15,629 nucleotides of DNA from Nanoarchaeales archaeon (GTDB lineage: Archaea > Nanobdellota > Nanobdellia > Woesearchaeales > UBA583): positions 1-15,629 of the forward strand of contig JABSQY010000003.1 of NCBI GenBank assembly GCA_013215525.1, read 5' to 3'. Positions 1 to 7,052 of this stretch are shown here, in pieces. Each line of letters starts with the position of its first letter. The first letter of the stretch is position 1. The translations under genes were made by a program, and so were the position numbers. Under the pieces are notes generated by a model. The model saw nothing but the letters and a program-made list of their open reading frames with translations, ran no database searches and had not been told where the DNA came from.

Positions 1-43
1 ATGCAATTAGAAGACTTGTAAATGGGTGTTTTGAAATTACTTC
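1..43 (+). repeat. Possible tail of a further junction repeat
   Basis: TTTGAAAT at 30-37, preceded by AAATGGGTG, resembles the tail of site F (AAATGGTACTC, then TTTGAAAT). The window may therefore open at the end of another junction site, which would make the region from here to site A a cassette as well. Only the tail is present and the match is short, so this is weak. Confidence 0.25.
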
Positions 44-135
44 TAATGTATTATATACTAAGCTGTTATTTTCGTTCATAGATTTATTTATATTTTATTA
101 TTTGTAAATTTAATTAAATGGTTTTTTACTTTAAA

Positions 136-584
136 TTACTTAAGTTTTAAAATTTCTTCTAATCTTTCACAAAACTCATTATCTTGTTGTGGAATAAATA
201 ATTCTTTTTGTTTAATTATATATATATTTTTCAAATTAGGTTTAAACGATGCCATATGAGTTGGTATAACTTTTTTATCTTTTAGTTTAATATTAACTAA
301 ATAAAAAATAGGTTCTTTATACCAGTTAAATTGGAGTAATACATCATCATCATAACCTATTATGTCCTGAGAGTATATGTCATTTGGAGTTGGTAATATG
401 ATTAAACTATGTTCTTTACTAACTCTTTTTGTTATTGGCATAAATTTTTCTTTAGTGTGGTCTGAGATTACCCAAATTAAGTAATTAGTTTTTAAAAAAG
501 TATTTATAGAATAATTATTTTTAATTTTTCTTTATTCGATAAATGGGATATTATTTGTTGTTGTGTTAATTGATTATTTATCAT
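136..584 (-). pseudogene. Unknown small protein, apparently frameshifted
   Basis: An ORF of 101 codons (ATG at 441) ends at 136, but the frame stays open upstream to about 531 and reads like coding sequence (for example NYLIWVISDHTKEKF just before the 441 ATG). A second ORF starts with ATG at 584 (MINNQLTQQQIISHLSNKEK) and stops after 26 codons in the neighbouring frame. Adding one base to the homopolymer at 525-529 (five T on the plus strand) would join them into one protein of about 150 residues. A TATA-like stretch lies about 30 bases before the 584 ATG, while none is well placed for 441. No family recognised; the protein is charged, soluble-looking and without membrane segments. The shift could be a real mutation or a consensus error. 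If the upstream ORF is unrelated, the gene is simply 136-441. Confidence 0.5.
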
Positions 585-610
585 TTTAATTTATACTTAC
601 TTTATTCTAC

Positions 611-620
611 TTATATATAT
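611..620 (-). promoter_or_regulatory. Possible TATA box for the 584 start
   Basis: The AT alternation TTATATATAT is centred about 30 bases upstream of the ATG at 584, on the minus strand. This is slightly farther than the 24-28 bases seen for most other genes here. The rest of 442-686 holds only the 5' part of the frameshifted gene and AT-rich spacer. Confidence 0.3.
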
Positions 621-686
621 GTTTTAAAGTATATAAATCTACTTTTTCTTTATATTATCAGTTTGTTAGGTTTTACAAAAGTATAA

Positions 687-2144
687 TTAAAATGGAACAT
701 TTATCCCATCTTTAATTCTTAATTTAAATAATACTGAATTTGAGTCAGTTATTGAATAATCTTTTTGAATTGTTACATCCTCTCCTTTTACTATTACTTT
801 TTCTACTCTTCCTTTAAAGTTTAAACCTTCTAGGGGAGAATATCCTGGTTTAGTTTTTAAATTTTCACGAACAATTAATTCTTCTTTTTCTATATTCATA
901 ATTGTTAAACTACCTTGGTAACCAACTTCAATTTTACCAAATCCTTTTCCATAAGAAGAATCTAGAAATGAATTTACAAATTTTCCTGGATTATATGCTG
1001 TAACTCTTGCGATGTCCATTGAACTAAAATTGTGTTTTGTCATAAGCATACCGCAAATATTTACATAAGTGTCAAGCCATGTAGCACCAGACATTCCATT
1101 TTCACAACACGTTAGTTTAGTTTCTTCTGGATTCTCTTTTAATAGTTTATAAAACTCTTCTTCAGATCCGTTAAAGTTTTTAAATTTCTCTGAGATTGTG
1201 TGTGGCGCGTGATCAGTTGCAATAAAGTCAATAAACCCTTCTTTTAGAGCATCAATTAATGCGTGTCTGTGTTCTTTGTTTTGAATTGCTGGATTCATTT
1301 GTACATAAGGCCAAAATTCAGGATTTTTTTCAAGCATATTTGAATCAAATGTTAGGTGAAGTGGTGATACTTCAATTGTTGTGTTATAACCTAAATTTTT
1401 CTTTGCCATTATTTCTCTATGTTTTTTAATCATATTAAAACTCTCTAATCCAGTTGACCAATGGCATAATTTCGCATTTAAATCATAGTCTTCAATAATT
1501 TGAAGAACATATTTTAATGCTACTTCAACACATTCAACAGGACGTCTTGTTGAATGGTTGTTTTCATTTTCGTTAGCTGCTAATACATCAAAGTCTTCAA
1601 CATGAAAACTAATTGGTAATCCTTTGTAGTGTTGTAGAGTATTTCTTAATTCCTTTTCTGATTTAAAAAATAAATCTCCAACAGATGGACCAGTAAATGC
1701 TTTATATGGAACGTTTTCAACTAGAGGTTTAGTTGTAGGACCTACTCCAACATAATTTAAAAATGTTGCAGGGTGCTTAATTTCTTTTGTTCTATTTTGA
1801 TGCCATTTTAATTGTTCTGATGTTGTTAGTGGGTTTGGAGTGTTTGGCATTGCTGCGATACCTATAACACCTCCATTTATTGCTGCATCTCCTGCAGTTT
1901 GATATGTTTCTTTGTGATTTTGTCCTTTAGTTTCATCTTCTCTTGCATGAATATGAATATCATACATTCCAGGAAAGATTAAACAATCTGAATTAATTTT
2001 AATGATATTATCATTTTCTTTAAATTCTTCTTTATTTTCAATTACATTTGTAATTAATCCTGTATCTTTTGAAATTGTGATTTGAGCTTGAACTGGCGCT
2101 TTTTTGTGAGTTGCAATTAATCCTTCATAAATTACTTCACTCAT
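687..2144 (-). CDS. pyrC: Dihydroorotase
   Basis: Zinc amidohydrolase that interconverts N-carbamoyl-aspartate and dihydroorotate, the third step of de novo pyrimidine synthesis. The 485 residues show the metal motif DIHIHAR (62-68), AMPNTPNP (98-105), a Lys at 148 in the context PYKAFTG that lines up with the carboxylated Lys of CAD-type enzymes, zinc His at 181 (HVED) and 228 (CHWS), and the catalytic Asp in ATDHAPH (D311). Length suits a type I enzyme. It is the second gene of an operon: its ATG overlaps the stop codon of the dihydroorotate dehydrogenase gene by four bases, and a GGAG motif lies nine bases before the ATG. Allantoinase and hydantoinase are close relatives, but the neighbour enzyme makes dihydroorotase much the best reading. 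Confidence 0.93.
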   Translation of the reverse strand: MSEVIYEGLIATHKKAPVQAQITISKDTGLITNVIENKEEFKENDNIIKINSDCLIFPGMYDIHIHAREDETKGQNHKETYQTAGDAAINGGVIGIAAMPNTPNPLTTSEQLKWHQNRTKEIKHPATFLNYVGVGPTTKPLVENVPYKAFTGPSVGDLFFKSEKELRNTLQHYKGLPISFHVEDFDVLAANENENNHSTRRPVECVEVALKYVLQIIEDYDLNAKLCHWSTGLESFNMIKKHREIMAKKNLGYNTTIEVSPLHLTFDSNMLEKNPEFWPYVQMNPAIQNKEHRHALIDALKEGFIDFIATDHAPHTISEKFKNFNGSEEEFYKLLKENPEETKLTCCENGMSGATWLDTYVNICGMLMTKHNFSSMDIARVTAYNPGKFVNSFLDSSYGKGFGKIEVGYQGSLTIMNIEKEELIVRENLKTKPGYSPLEGLNFKGRVEKVIVKGEDVTIQKDYSITDSNSVLFKLRIKDGINVPF

Positions 2145-3277
2145 TTTATAATACTCCTTTTAATATTATTTTTTGCGAGATATTTTGCAATTTGTGTTGG
2201 TAGTTCTGGGTTGAAGAGTGCAGCTGTTCCTACAAATACAAATTCAGCTCCAGCATCAATGTGTTTCATGAATGCTTCTGGGCTTGTAACTCCTCCACAT
2301 CCAAAAATTCTCAAATCTAAATTTAGTTTTTCTTTAACTTGAACTAAATTTTTAACAGCTTGAACTGCCATATCTAAAATAGGATATCCACAAATTCCTG
2401 ATTTACTTCCACCAGGTAAAGCTTGCATTCCTTCTTTGTCAACTACAGTCATTGGAATTGTATTAATTGCTACAACTCCATCAATATATGGTGATGTCTC
2501 TTTTAATAATTCTTCATACTCTTCAACTTCACAGTATCCAACTTTCATTAGAAGTTTAGTATTTTTATTTATAAAAAATTCTTTTGTTCTTTTAACTATT
2601 AATGCTGCATCTTTTGGATTTTTAAATATTGAACCTTCTTTACCTTTTACATTTGGACAAGATAGATTAACTTCAATAATTTTTGCACCAGATAGTTCGC
2701 ACATTCTTGCACAAAATGCATAATCGTCTGCTAATTCAGAAATACCACCGTTTTCATCAGGAGTTCCAACAACACTTGCAATTGTTTGTTTATTGTTTTC
2801 TTCAGTGAATTTTTCAATATCTACAATTTCAGGCATCCATACACTTGGTAGAGTTGATGGCATACCGAATGAATTTGTAATACTTACTTTTTCTTTATCT
2901 TCATTAAATTCTAAACTTCCTTTTAGAACATTATCAGTTTTGGATTTATCAAACATATCTGATTTTATAAAAACAATATTATGACCTAAAAAGTCTCCAT
3001 TACTTCTGTGTGCAAGTCTTGCAACTGACCTGAATGTTTTCCAACAAATAACTTCAAAACCATCATTTGCAGCACCTTTCATATAATTTTTATTATATAA
3101 AGGTCCAGCTGCAACTCCTATTGGTAATTTTGTTTTAAATCCAAAAAAATCTGCATCAATTCCATTCTCTCCTAAAATTTCTTTGATTTGTGAATTTTTA
3201 TTATCAATTTCTTCAAATGGTCCATTTTCTTTATTAAACTCAAAAGGTTTAGTTATCTGATATCTTTTGTCAAACAT
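2141..3277 (-). CDS. pyrD: Dihydroorotate dehydrogenase, class 1-like
   Basis: FMN enzyme that oxidises dihydroorotate to orotate. The 378 residues form the expected TIM barrel: GVAAGP near 54-59, K80 in CWKTF, NSFGMPS (135-141), NLSCPN (204-209) with C207 as the catalytic base typical of class 1 (class 2 enzymes use Ser), INT at 271-273, GGSKSG (289-294), and the phosphate-binding motifs GCGGV (326-330) and VGTAAL (349-354). It is longer than the usual class 1A enzyme of about 310 residues; the extra length is spread over the N-terminal part and loops. First gene of the pyrimidine operon, read from a TATA box at 3303-3310, which puts the transcript start at or just before the ATG. No electron-transfer subunit gene (pyrK type) is adjacent, so the electron acceptor is unclear. 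Confidence 0.9.
   Translation of the reverse strand: MFDKRYQITKPFEFNKENGPFEEIDNKNSQIKEILGENGIDADFFGFKTKLPIGVAAGPLYNKNYMKGAANDGFEVICWKTFRSVARLAHRSNGDFLGHNIVFIKSDMFDKSKTDNVLKGSLEFNEDKEKVSITNSFGMPSTLPSVWMPEIVDIEKFTEENNKQTIASVVGTPDENGGISELADDYAFCARMCELSGAKIIEVNLSCPNVKGKEGSIFKNPKDAALIVKRTKEFFINKNTKLLMKVGYCEVEEYEELLKETSPYIDGVVAINTIPMTVVDKEGMQALPGGSKSGICGYPILDMAVQAVKNLVQVKEKLNLDLRIFGCGGVTSPEAFMKHIDAGAEFVFVGTAALFNPELPTQIAKYLAKNNIKRSIIK
2154..2159 (-). promoter_or_regulatory. Ribosome binding site of pyrC
   Basis: AAGGAG on the minus strand, nine bases before the pyrC ATG at 2144 and inside the end of the pyrD gene. It supports coupled translation and this start. Confidence 0.7.
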
Positions 3278-3302
3278 AATAGTTTAGTTATGGTAATTAC
3301 AT

Positions 3303-3310
3303 TTTATAAA
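3303..3310. promoter_or_regulatory. Palindromic TATA box, possibly bidirectional
   Basis: TTTATAAA is a perfect palindrome. Its centre is about 29 bases from the pyrD ATG (minus strand, 3277) and about 25 bases from the ATG of the 50-residue ORF (plus strand, 3331). Both distances fit leaderless archaeal transcription, so one box may serve both directions. Confidence 0.6.
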
Positions 3311-3330
3311 CTATTGTATTAGAATATATA

Positions 3331-3483
3331 ATGTATCTTGAATTATTTACTATTTCAAGGAATTTTAATGATTTAAATTTAATTGAAGAAATTTTAGTTT
3401 TGTATTTATTGTTAGTTCTGAAAAAGTATGAACTGACTGATTTTGTGCAATATTTTATGAGAAGTTTCGAAGAAATTTGGTAA
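3331..3483 (+). CDS. Possible small protein (50 aa) running into junction site A
   Basis: ATG at 3331, stop TAA at 3481-3483. The peptide starts MYLELFTISRNFNDLN, has a Leu-rich middle (LVLYLLLVL) and ends FEEIW. A TATA box lies 25 bases before the ATG, the same spacing as for firmly coding genes here. The last ten or so codons are encoded by the core of site A (stem P1, hairpin P2 and the invariant ATTTGG). It could be a genuine small protein, or the N-terminal remnant of a gene cut when the array formed. No family recognised. Supported only by the promoter position and the open frame. Confidence 0.4.
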   Translation: MYLELFTISRNFNDLNLIEEILVLYLLLVLKKYELTDFVQYFMRSFEEIW

Positions 3484-3637
3484 AACCTGCAAGGTTTTTC
3501 TCATAATACTTTGTTGCTCGATACGAGCTTGCGAGAGTCTGTAAAACGGCACTTGAGTTATGAGTTTTTATGAGCGAGGCGAAACTATTAAAGAGACTTT
3601 TATTTCGCGGAGCCATTTCGATATATTTTGAAATTTT
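3455..3637 (+). repeat. Junction site A (attC-like)
   Basis: First of seven sites. P1 pairs 3455-3463 with 3498-3506 (TTATGAGAA/TTCTCATAA). P2 is TTTC-GAA-GAAA, followed by the invariant ATTTGG. P3 is AAACCT-GCA-AGGTTT. GTT at 3513-3515 is followed by GCTCGAT. The 3' half holds a degenerate GTCT/AAAC hairpin and a long stem GCGAAA (3579-3584)/TTTCGC (3603-3608), and ends with TTTGAAATTTT (3627-3637). No AAC is found at the expected place upstream of P1; the end of a small ORF lies there. Its 3' box does not pair with the AAC box of site B. The rest of 3484-3877 is AT-rich spacer with no gene seen. Confidence 0.75.
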
Positions 3638-3877
3638 CCCATTTAATTTTAGAAAGTAAGTTGAATATTTTTATGTTATGCGAGTTTAAGTAAAAAAATT
3701 ATTGTGAGATGTAGGTTTAATTAAGTACAATTTCGATATTTTTTTAATATTTTTACTTTGGAAACCGATGGATTAAAAAAATAATTAATTGTATTTGAAT
3801 CTAAAAAGAATATAATATATATTCAAAAGTTCAAATATTTTTCAATAATGAAAAAAATATTCTCACATATTATTAGC

Positions 3878-4237
3878 TTATTGATTTAGAACTTGAACAA
3901 ATGAAAAGTTATTTCCAAAAGGATCAGTAAATTCAAAATATTTAACAGTTTCAGGAACTTCTTCTATTTTTCCAACTTTAACGTTTAAACTTTTAATAAA
4001 GTCATGACTTAATTCTATATTGTTTGTTTCAAGGTTTATAGATCTAGAACTAATTTCTTTAGTGTCTGATTCAAATAATTGTAACCATACTGAAGATGTT
4101 ACTGATATCTCCCATATTCCTTCCATTGGAATAAGTTCTTTTTGATTTGGGAATAATTTACGGTACCAATTAATTCCTTCTTCTAAATTTGTAATAGGAA
4201 TTCCTATTGTTACACTTTTTATTTTATGATTTTCCAT
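3878..4237 (-). CDS. VOC superfamily protein (glyoxalase/bleomycin-resistance fold)
   Basis: A single 119-residue VOC module pair, as expected for a protein that dimerises. The pattern is a beta strand SVTIGIPITNLE, helix EGINWYRKLF, then strands ending in VWLQLFE, and a second half ending in YFEFTDPFGNNFSFVQ, which is the typical DPxGN-x-F signature. The usual first metal ligand (His in the first strand) is replaced by Thr or Gly, so metal binding and a glyoxalase I activity are doubtful. It may be a binding or resistance-type protein, and its substrate cannot be read from sequence. Only gene of unit 1. A TATA-like CATATAAATA is centred about 28 bases upstream of the ATG. Confidence 0.8.
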   Translation of the reverse strand: MENHKIKSVTIGIPITNLEEGINWYRKLFPNQKELIPMEGIWEISVTSSVWLQLFESDTKEISSRSINLETNNIELSHDFIKSLNVKVGKIEEVPETVKYFEFTDPFGNNFSFVQVLNQ

Positions 4238-4260
4238 AATATTAGTTTTATTAAACTAAT

Positions 4261-4270
4261 TATTTATATG
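4261..4270 (-). promoter_or_regulatory. TATA box of the VOC gene
   Basis: CATATAAATA on the minus strand, centred 28-29 bases before the ATG at 4237, suggesting a leader of only a few bases. Confidence 0.55.
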
Positions 4271-4435
4271 ATTATTTTTTTCTAGACAAGTAGTAAATTC
4301 ATTAAAATTAATTTAATCTTCAAGATTATTTTATTCAAAGCTCTGTTACTCACACTGCCTAAATGAACACTACAAAAAATTTCAAACAATATCAATGAAA
4401 TAAAATCGACAATATTTTAAGAAAAACTCATAATT

Positions 4436-4638
4436 GAGAAGAACGTACAGGATTAAACAAAGTTCACGAAGTGAATTTGGGAAATCTCTGCAAGAGATTA
4501 CTGTTTAATCAAGTGTTGAATTATGCGAGTCGAAGACGAGAGTCTGCAAGACGGTATTGACTGAATGTAATGAAGGAGAAGTAAGAGAGTGCGTTTAGCT
4601 GAATTGAAGTGGAACGACTAAAAGGAGTGGTTTGAAAT
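4436..4638 (+). repeat. Junction site B (attC-like)
   Basis: Left box GAGAAG followed by AAC (4442-4444), spacer GTACAG, then P1 GATTAAAC (4451-4458) pairing perfectly with GTTTAATC (4503-4510). P2 is TTCAC-GAA-GTGAA (4463-4475), then ATTTGG. P3 is AATCTCT-GCA-AGAGATT (4483-4499). GTT at 4515-4517 is followed by GAATTATG. Stems P1 and P3 differ in sequence from the other sites yet stay fully paired, which is covariation. The 3' half has GTC-GAA-GAC and GTCT-GCA-AGAC (4552-4562), with the tail TTTGAAAT at 4631-4638. The right box pairs with the left box of site C (AATTCAAC). Confidence 0.85.
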
Positions 4639-4673
4639 TATTTTAATTAGGTTAAGTTATATTAATTTCAAAA

Positions 4674-5522
4674 TTATGGATAAACATATACTTGTTCTTC
4701 TTGAAGTGAAGGAACAATAATATCAAAAGGAGTAATAGATTCCCCTTCAATCATTAATCTAATTGTAATTTTTTCATTTACATAAATTTCATATTTGTTT
4801 GAAAAAGAAACAATAACCATTTCTCCAAGATGTAAATAGTTATTAGAATTAGCAATTCCATTATTTGTAACATACTTAATTGAAAAGCTTTCTTCAGTAC
4901 TTTCTAGATTATTGTACGATACAATTTGTGACCCTTCTTCTGAATCTATTTTAATTCTTAATTTATTTAAATCTAATGCAGGGCTTCCTGTTTTTAATCT
5001 TAATCCCAAGTTAAAAATATCTTCATTTGTTAATTTATTATCTGAGTTTTCATTAATATAAGCTTGGAACATTTCTATTTCAACATCGCCATCTTTTTCT
5101 AAATTCTTTGAAGATTTAACATCTTCTGCATGTTTTCTTAATGCATTACTTTGGATAATAGATGCTTTAATACTATCCATAAAAATTTCATTTCCTTCAC
5201 AAAATTTTTCAAGTGAAATTTCATCTTTGAAAATTATATCAAATTCTTCACCTAATTTGATTTTACATCTTAAATATTTATCTTCTTCAAAATCTATTTT
5301 TTTTTCATCTAAATCTCCAAACCTAATTTCACATTCTTTTTTTGAATCTCCAGAGATTACCATTAAGTTATCTTTTGTTTTAAACTCAGTTGGAATACAT
5401 AATTTAATGTTTTCTAAAAAACATTCTTTATCTTCACAAACTTCTTTATGAACCTTTACATTACTACAACCAGCTAAAAATAAGCAAGCTATTGTTATAA
5501 AAATAAAAATACTTTTTTTCAT
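4674..5522 (-). CDS. Lipoprotein with Cys-rich N-domain and archaellin-like C-domain
   Basis: 282 residues. Residues 1-19 are a lipoprotein signal (MKKSIFIFITIACLFLAGC, lipidated C19), so the protein should be anchored outside the membrane. Residues 20-125 hold six further Cys (29, 34, 42, 64, 86, 108), probably disulfides. From about 143 the pattern resembles the beta domain of archaellins and related pilins: LRLKTGSPALDLNKLRI (174-190), a strand around SFSIKYV, LHLGEMVIVSF (230-240), and an ending PFDIIVPSLQ followed by a short terminal strand. The N-terminal class III signal and coiled helix of archaellins are absent. I chose the ATG at 5522 over a TTG at 5528 because the TATA box lies 27 bases before 5522. 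Only gene of unit 2. The archaellin relation rests on motif likeness alone. Confidence 0.75.
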   Translation of the reverse strand: MKKSIFIFITIACLFLAGCSNVKVHKEVCEDKECFLENIKLCIPTEFKTKDNLMVISGDSKKECEIRFGDLDEKKIDFEEDKYLRCKIKLGEEFDIIFKDEISLEKFCEGNEIFMDSIKASIIQSNALRKHAEDVKSSKNLEKDGDVEIEMFQAYINENSDNKLTNEDIFNLGLRLKTGSPALDLNKLRIKIDSEEGSQIVSYNNLESTEESFSIKYVTNNGIANSNNYLHLGEMVIVSFSNKYEIYVNEKITIRLMIEGESITPFDIIVPSLQEEQVYVYP

Positions 5523-5544
5523 AAACAAATTTTAACATTACAAA

Positions 5545-5553
5545 CTTATAAAC
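5545..5553 (-). promoter_or_regulatory. TATA box of the lipoprotein gene
   Basis: GTTTATAAG on the minus strand, centred 27 bases before the ATG at 5522. This favours that ATG over the TTG six bases upstream. Confidence 0.65.
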
Positions 5554-5604
5554 TTTTACAAACACTTTTACATAAATTTCAATTCACTTCAAAACTCTCT
5601 TATT

Positions 5605-5857
5605 GAATTCAACGAATTCGATTATGGGAAGTTCTTTGGAACGAGTGAAACGAGAGGAGAAGAATTTGGTAAAACCTGCAAGGTTTTTCTCATAATCCTT
5701 TGTTGTTCGATACGACCGAAGGGAGAGCCTGCAAGGCGGTACCGATTAGGAGTATTTGTATTTTGCGAACGAAGTGAGATTATTTATAAGGACTTTTTGA
5801 GGTTGAAGGAGGAACGACTGGATTGAGATTAACGCAGTGTTTCCTTTACTTTGAAAT
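5605..5857 (+). repeat. Junction site C (attC-like)
   Basis: Left box GAATTC then AAC (5611-5613), spacer GAATTC, then P1 GATTATGGGAA (5620-5630) pairing with TTCTCATAATC (5687-5697) through one G-T. The P2 arm is enlarged (TTCTT to AAGAA, with about 23 inserted bases), followed by ATTTGG. P3 is AAACCT-GCA-AGGTTT. GTT at 5702-5704 is followed by GTTCGAT. The 3' half has CC-GAA-GG and the compensated hairpin GCCT-GCA-AGGC (5727-5737; other sites have GTCT/AGAC). The tail TTTGAAATAA starts at 5850. The right box pairs with the left box of site D (CGAGCAAC) with one G-T. Confidence 0.85.
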
Positions 5858-5891
5858 AAATATGTTCGAGTTATTAAATCATAAACATATA

Positions 5892-5901
5892 TTTATATAA
5901 A
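5892..5901 (+). promoter_or_regulatory. TATA box of the aaRS-like operon
   Basis: TTTATATAAA, centred about 25 bases before the ATG at 5921, implying a leaderless mRNA for the four-gene operon of unit 3. Confidence 0.7.
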
Positions 5902-5920
5902 TCAAATTCTCAAACTAATT

Positions 5921-7051
5921 ATGGTAAGACCATATAAAACAAACGGAGAAAAAGTTGACTATGTAGGAAATAAACTATTTCCTAAAGTTAATGATGTATT
6001 AAATCAAGACTATACTGTTGAAGAGTTTGAAAATAGAGTAAAATCATTTGTAGATGATAGCTATTGGGAAGCAATTTCAAAAGTTAACAATCGTATATTT
6101 ATATCATCGACTGAATATTTTACAAAATTAGGAGCTTTATTCACAATATTACCTATGACTACAAGAATGATTTCATCTCCAGGAGCAGTATATGGTAAGG
6201 AAGCTATTAATTATACAACTGATACATGCCCAATAACATTAAATTGGTTTAATCAAGAAAAAACAGCATTTCTATCTGAGTCTTCACAAATTTATTTAGA
6301 ACTTGCATTATTACAAAAAAACATCACACAAGTATATTCTATATATAATTCATTTAGAAAAGAAGAAGCTGATGCAAGTCATCTTTCAGAATTTCATCAT
6401 ATTGAATATGAAGGTAATGTAAATCAAAATCAAAATATAAAAATAGCATTTGGTTTAATTAAACAAATAATTCAAGATTTACTGAAATATAACTTAGAAG
6501 ATTTAAAAGTATTTTTAGACAATGAAGATATCAAAGAACTTCAAGATATTTCGAATCAAGACCAAATGAAAATAATTACCTTTAAAGAAGCATTAAATAC
6601 TTTATATGAAGATACAAAAAAATCAAAATATAAAGAATTTACACAAAAATATTTTGGTTCATGGGAAGAAGTGAGACTTACTGAAATATATGGTAACTTA
6701 TTAGGTATTAAAGAATTCCCATTATTAGAAGTTCCATTTTATCACGCAATGGTAGATGGTTCAACTCCAAAAGTTGCTGATTGTTTAGATATAATTTGGC
6801 CAGGATATAGAGAAATTTTAGGAAGTGGACACAGGGTTAGAAATATTAACGAATTAGAAGTAAAAGCTGAATTATTTAGTTTACCAAAAGATGACTATTC
6901 ACCATATTTACAATCAAGAAAATATGGTTCATACAAAGAATCATCAGGATTTGGACTAGGTTGGGAAAGATTAGTTCAAGGAATTTTAAAAATGCCATTT
7001 ATTTGGTCAGCAAGTCAATTTCCAAGAGTTGATAGGACATTAAAACCATAA
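5921..7051 (+). CDS. AsnRS/AspRS-like class II catalytic core without anticodon-binding domain
   Basis: 376 residues. The N-terminal OB-fold anticodon-binding domain of AspRS and AsnRS is missing and the protein starts directly with the class II catalytic core. Motif 2 is FRKEEADASHLSEF (145-158): the first Arg (146) is kept, but the stretch that reads NTRRH or similar in AsnRS is one residue short and lacks its Arg. The strand DCLDIIWPGYREILGSGHR (288-305) matches the region around the ATP and amino-acid site. Motif 3 GFGLGWERL (343-351) keeps its Arg (350). This design resembles the archaeal asparagine synthetase derived from AsnRS, which makes Asn from Asp and ammonia through aspartyl-AMP. 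It probably still activates Asp or a related acid, without charging tRNA normally. First gene of a tight operon, one base before the ProRS-like gene. Confidence 0.8.
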   Translation: MVRPYKTNGEKVDYVGNKLFPKVNDVLNQDYTVEEFENRVKSFVDDSYWEAISKVNNRIFISSTEYFTKLGALFTILPMTTRMISSPGAVYGKEAINYTTDTCPITLNWFNQEKTAFLSESSQIYLELALLQKNITQVYSIYNSFRKEEADASHLSEFHHIEYEGNVNQNQNIKIAFGLIKQIIQDLLKYNLEDLKVFLDNEDIKELQDISNQDQMKIITFKEALNTLYEDTKKSKYKEFTQKYFGSWEEVRLTEIYGNLLGIKEFPLLEVPFYHAMVDGSTPKVADCLDIIWPGYREILGSGHRVRNINELEVKAELFSLPKDDYSPYLQSRKYGSYKESSGFGLGWERLVQGILKMPFIWSASQFPRVDRTLKP

Positions 7052-7052
7052 A

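Noticed and set aside
1..21. ATG to TAA frame of six codons at the window start, possibly the end of a plus-strand gene
   Set aside because: Too short to judge. The region resembles the tail of a junction repeat instead.
2436..2984. Two plus-strand ORFs (2436-2723 and 2793-2984) opposite pyrD
   Set aside because: They are antisense to a well-supported gene, rich in Ser, Thr, Ile and Phe as expected of shadows in AT-rich DNA, and have no promoter signal.
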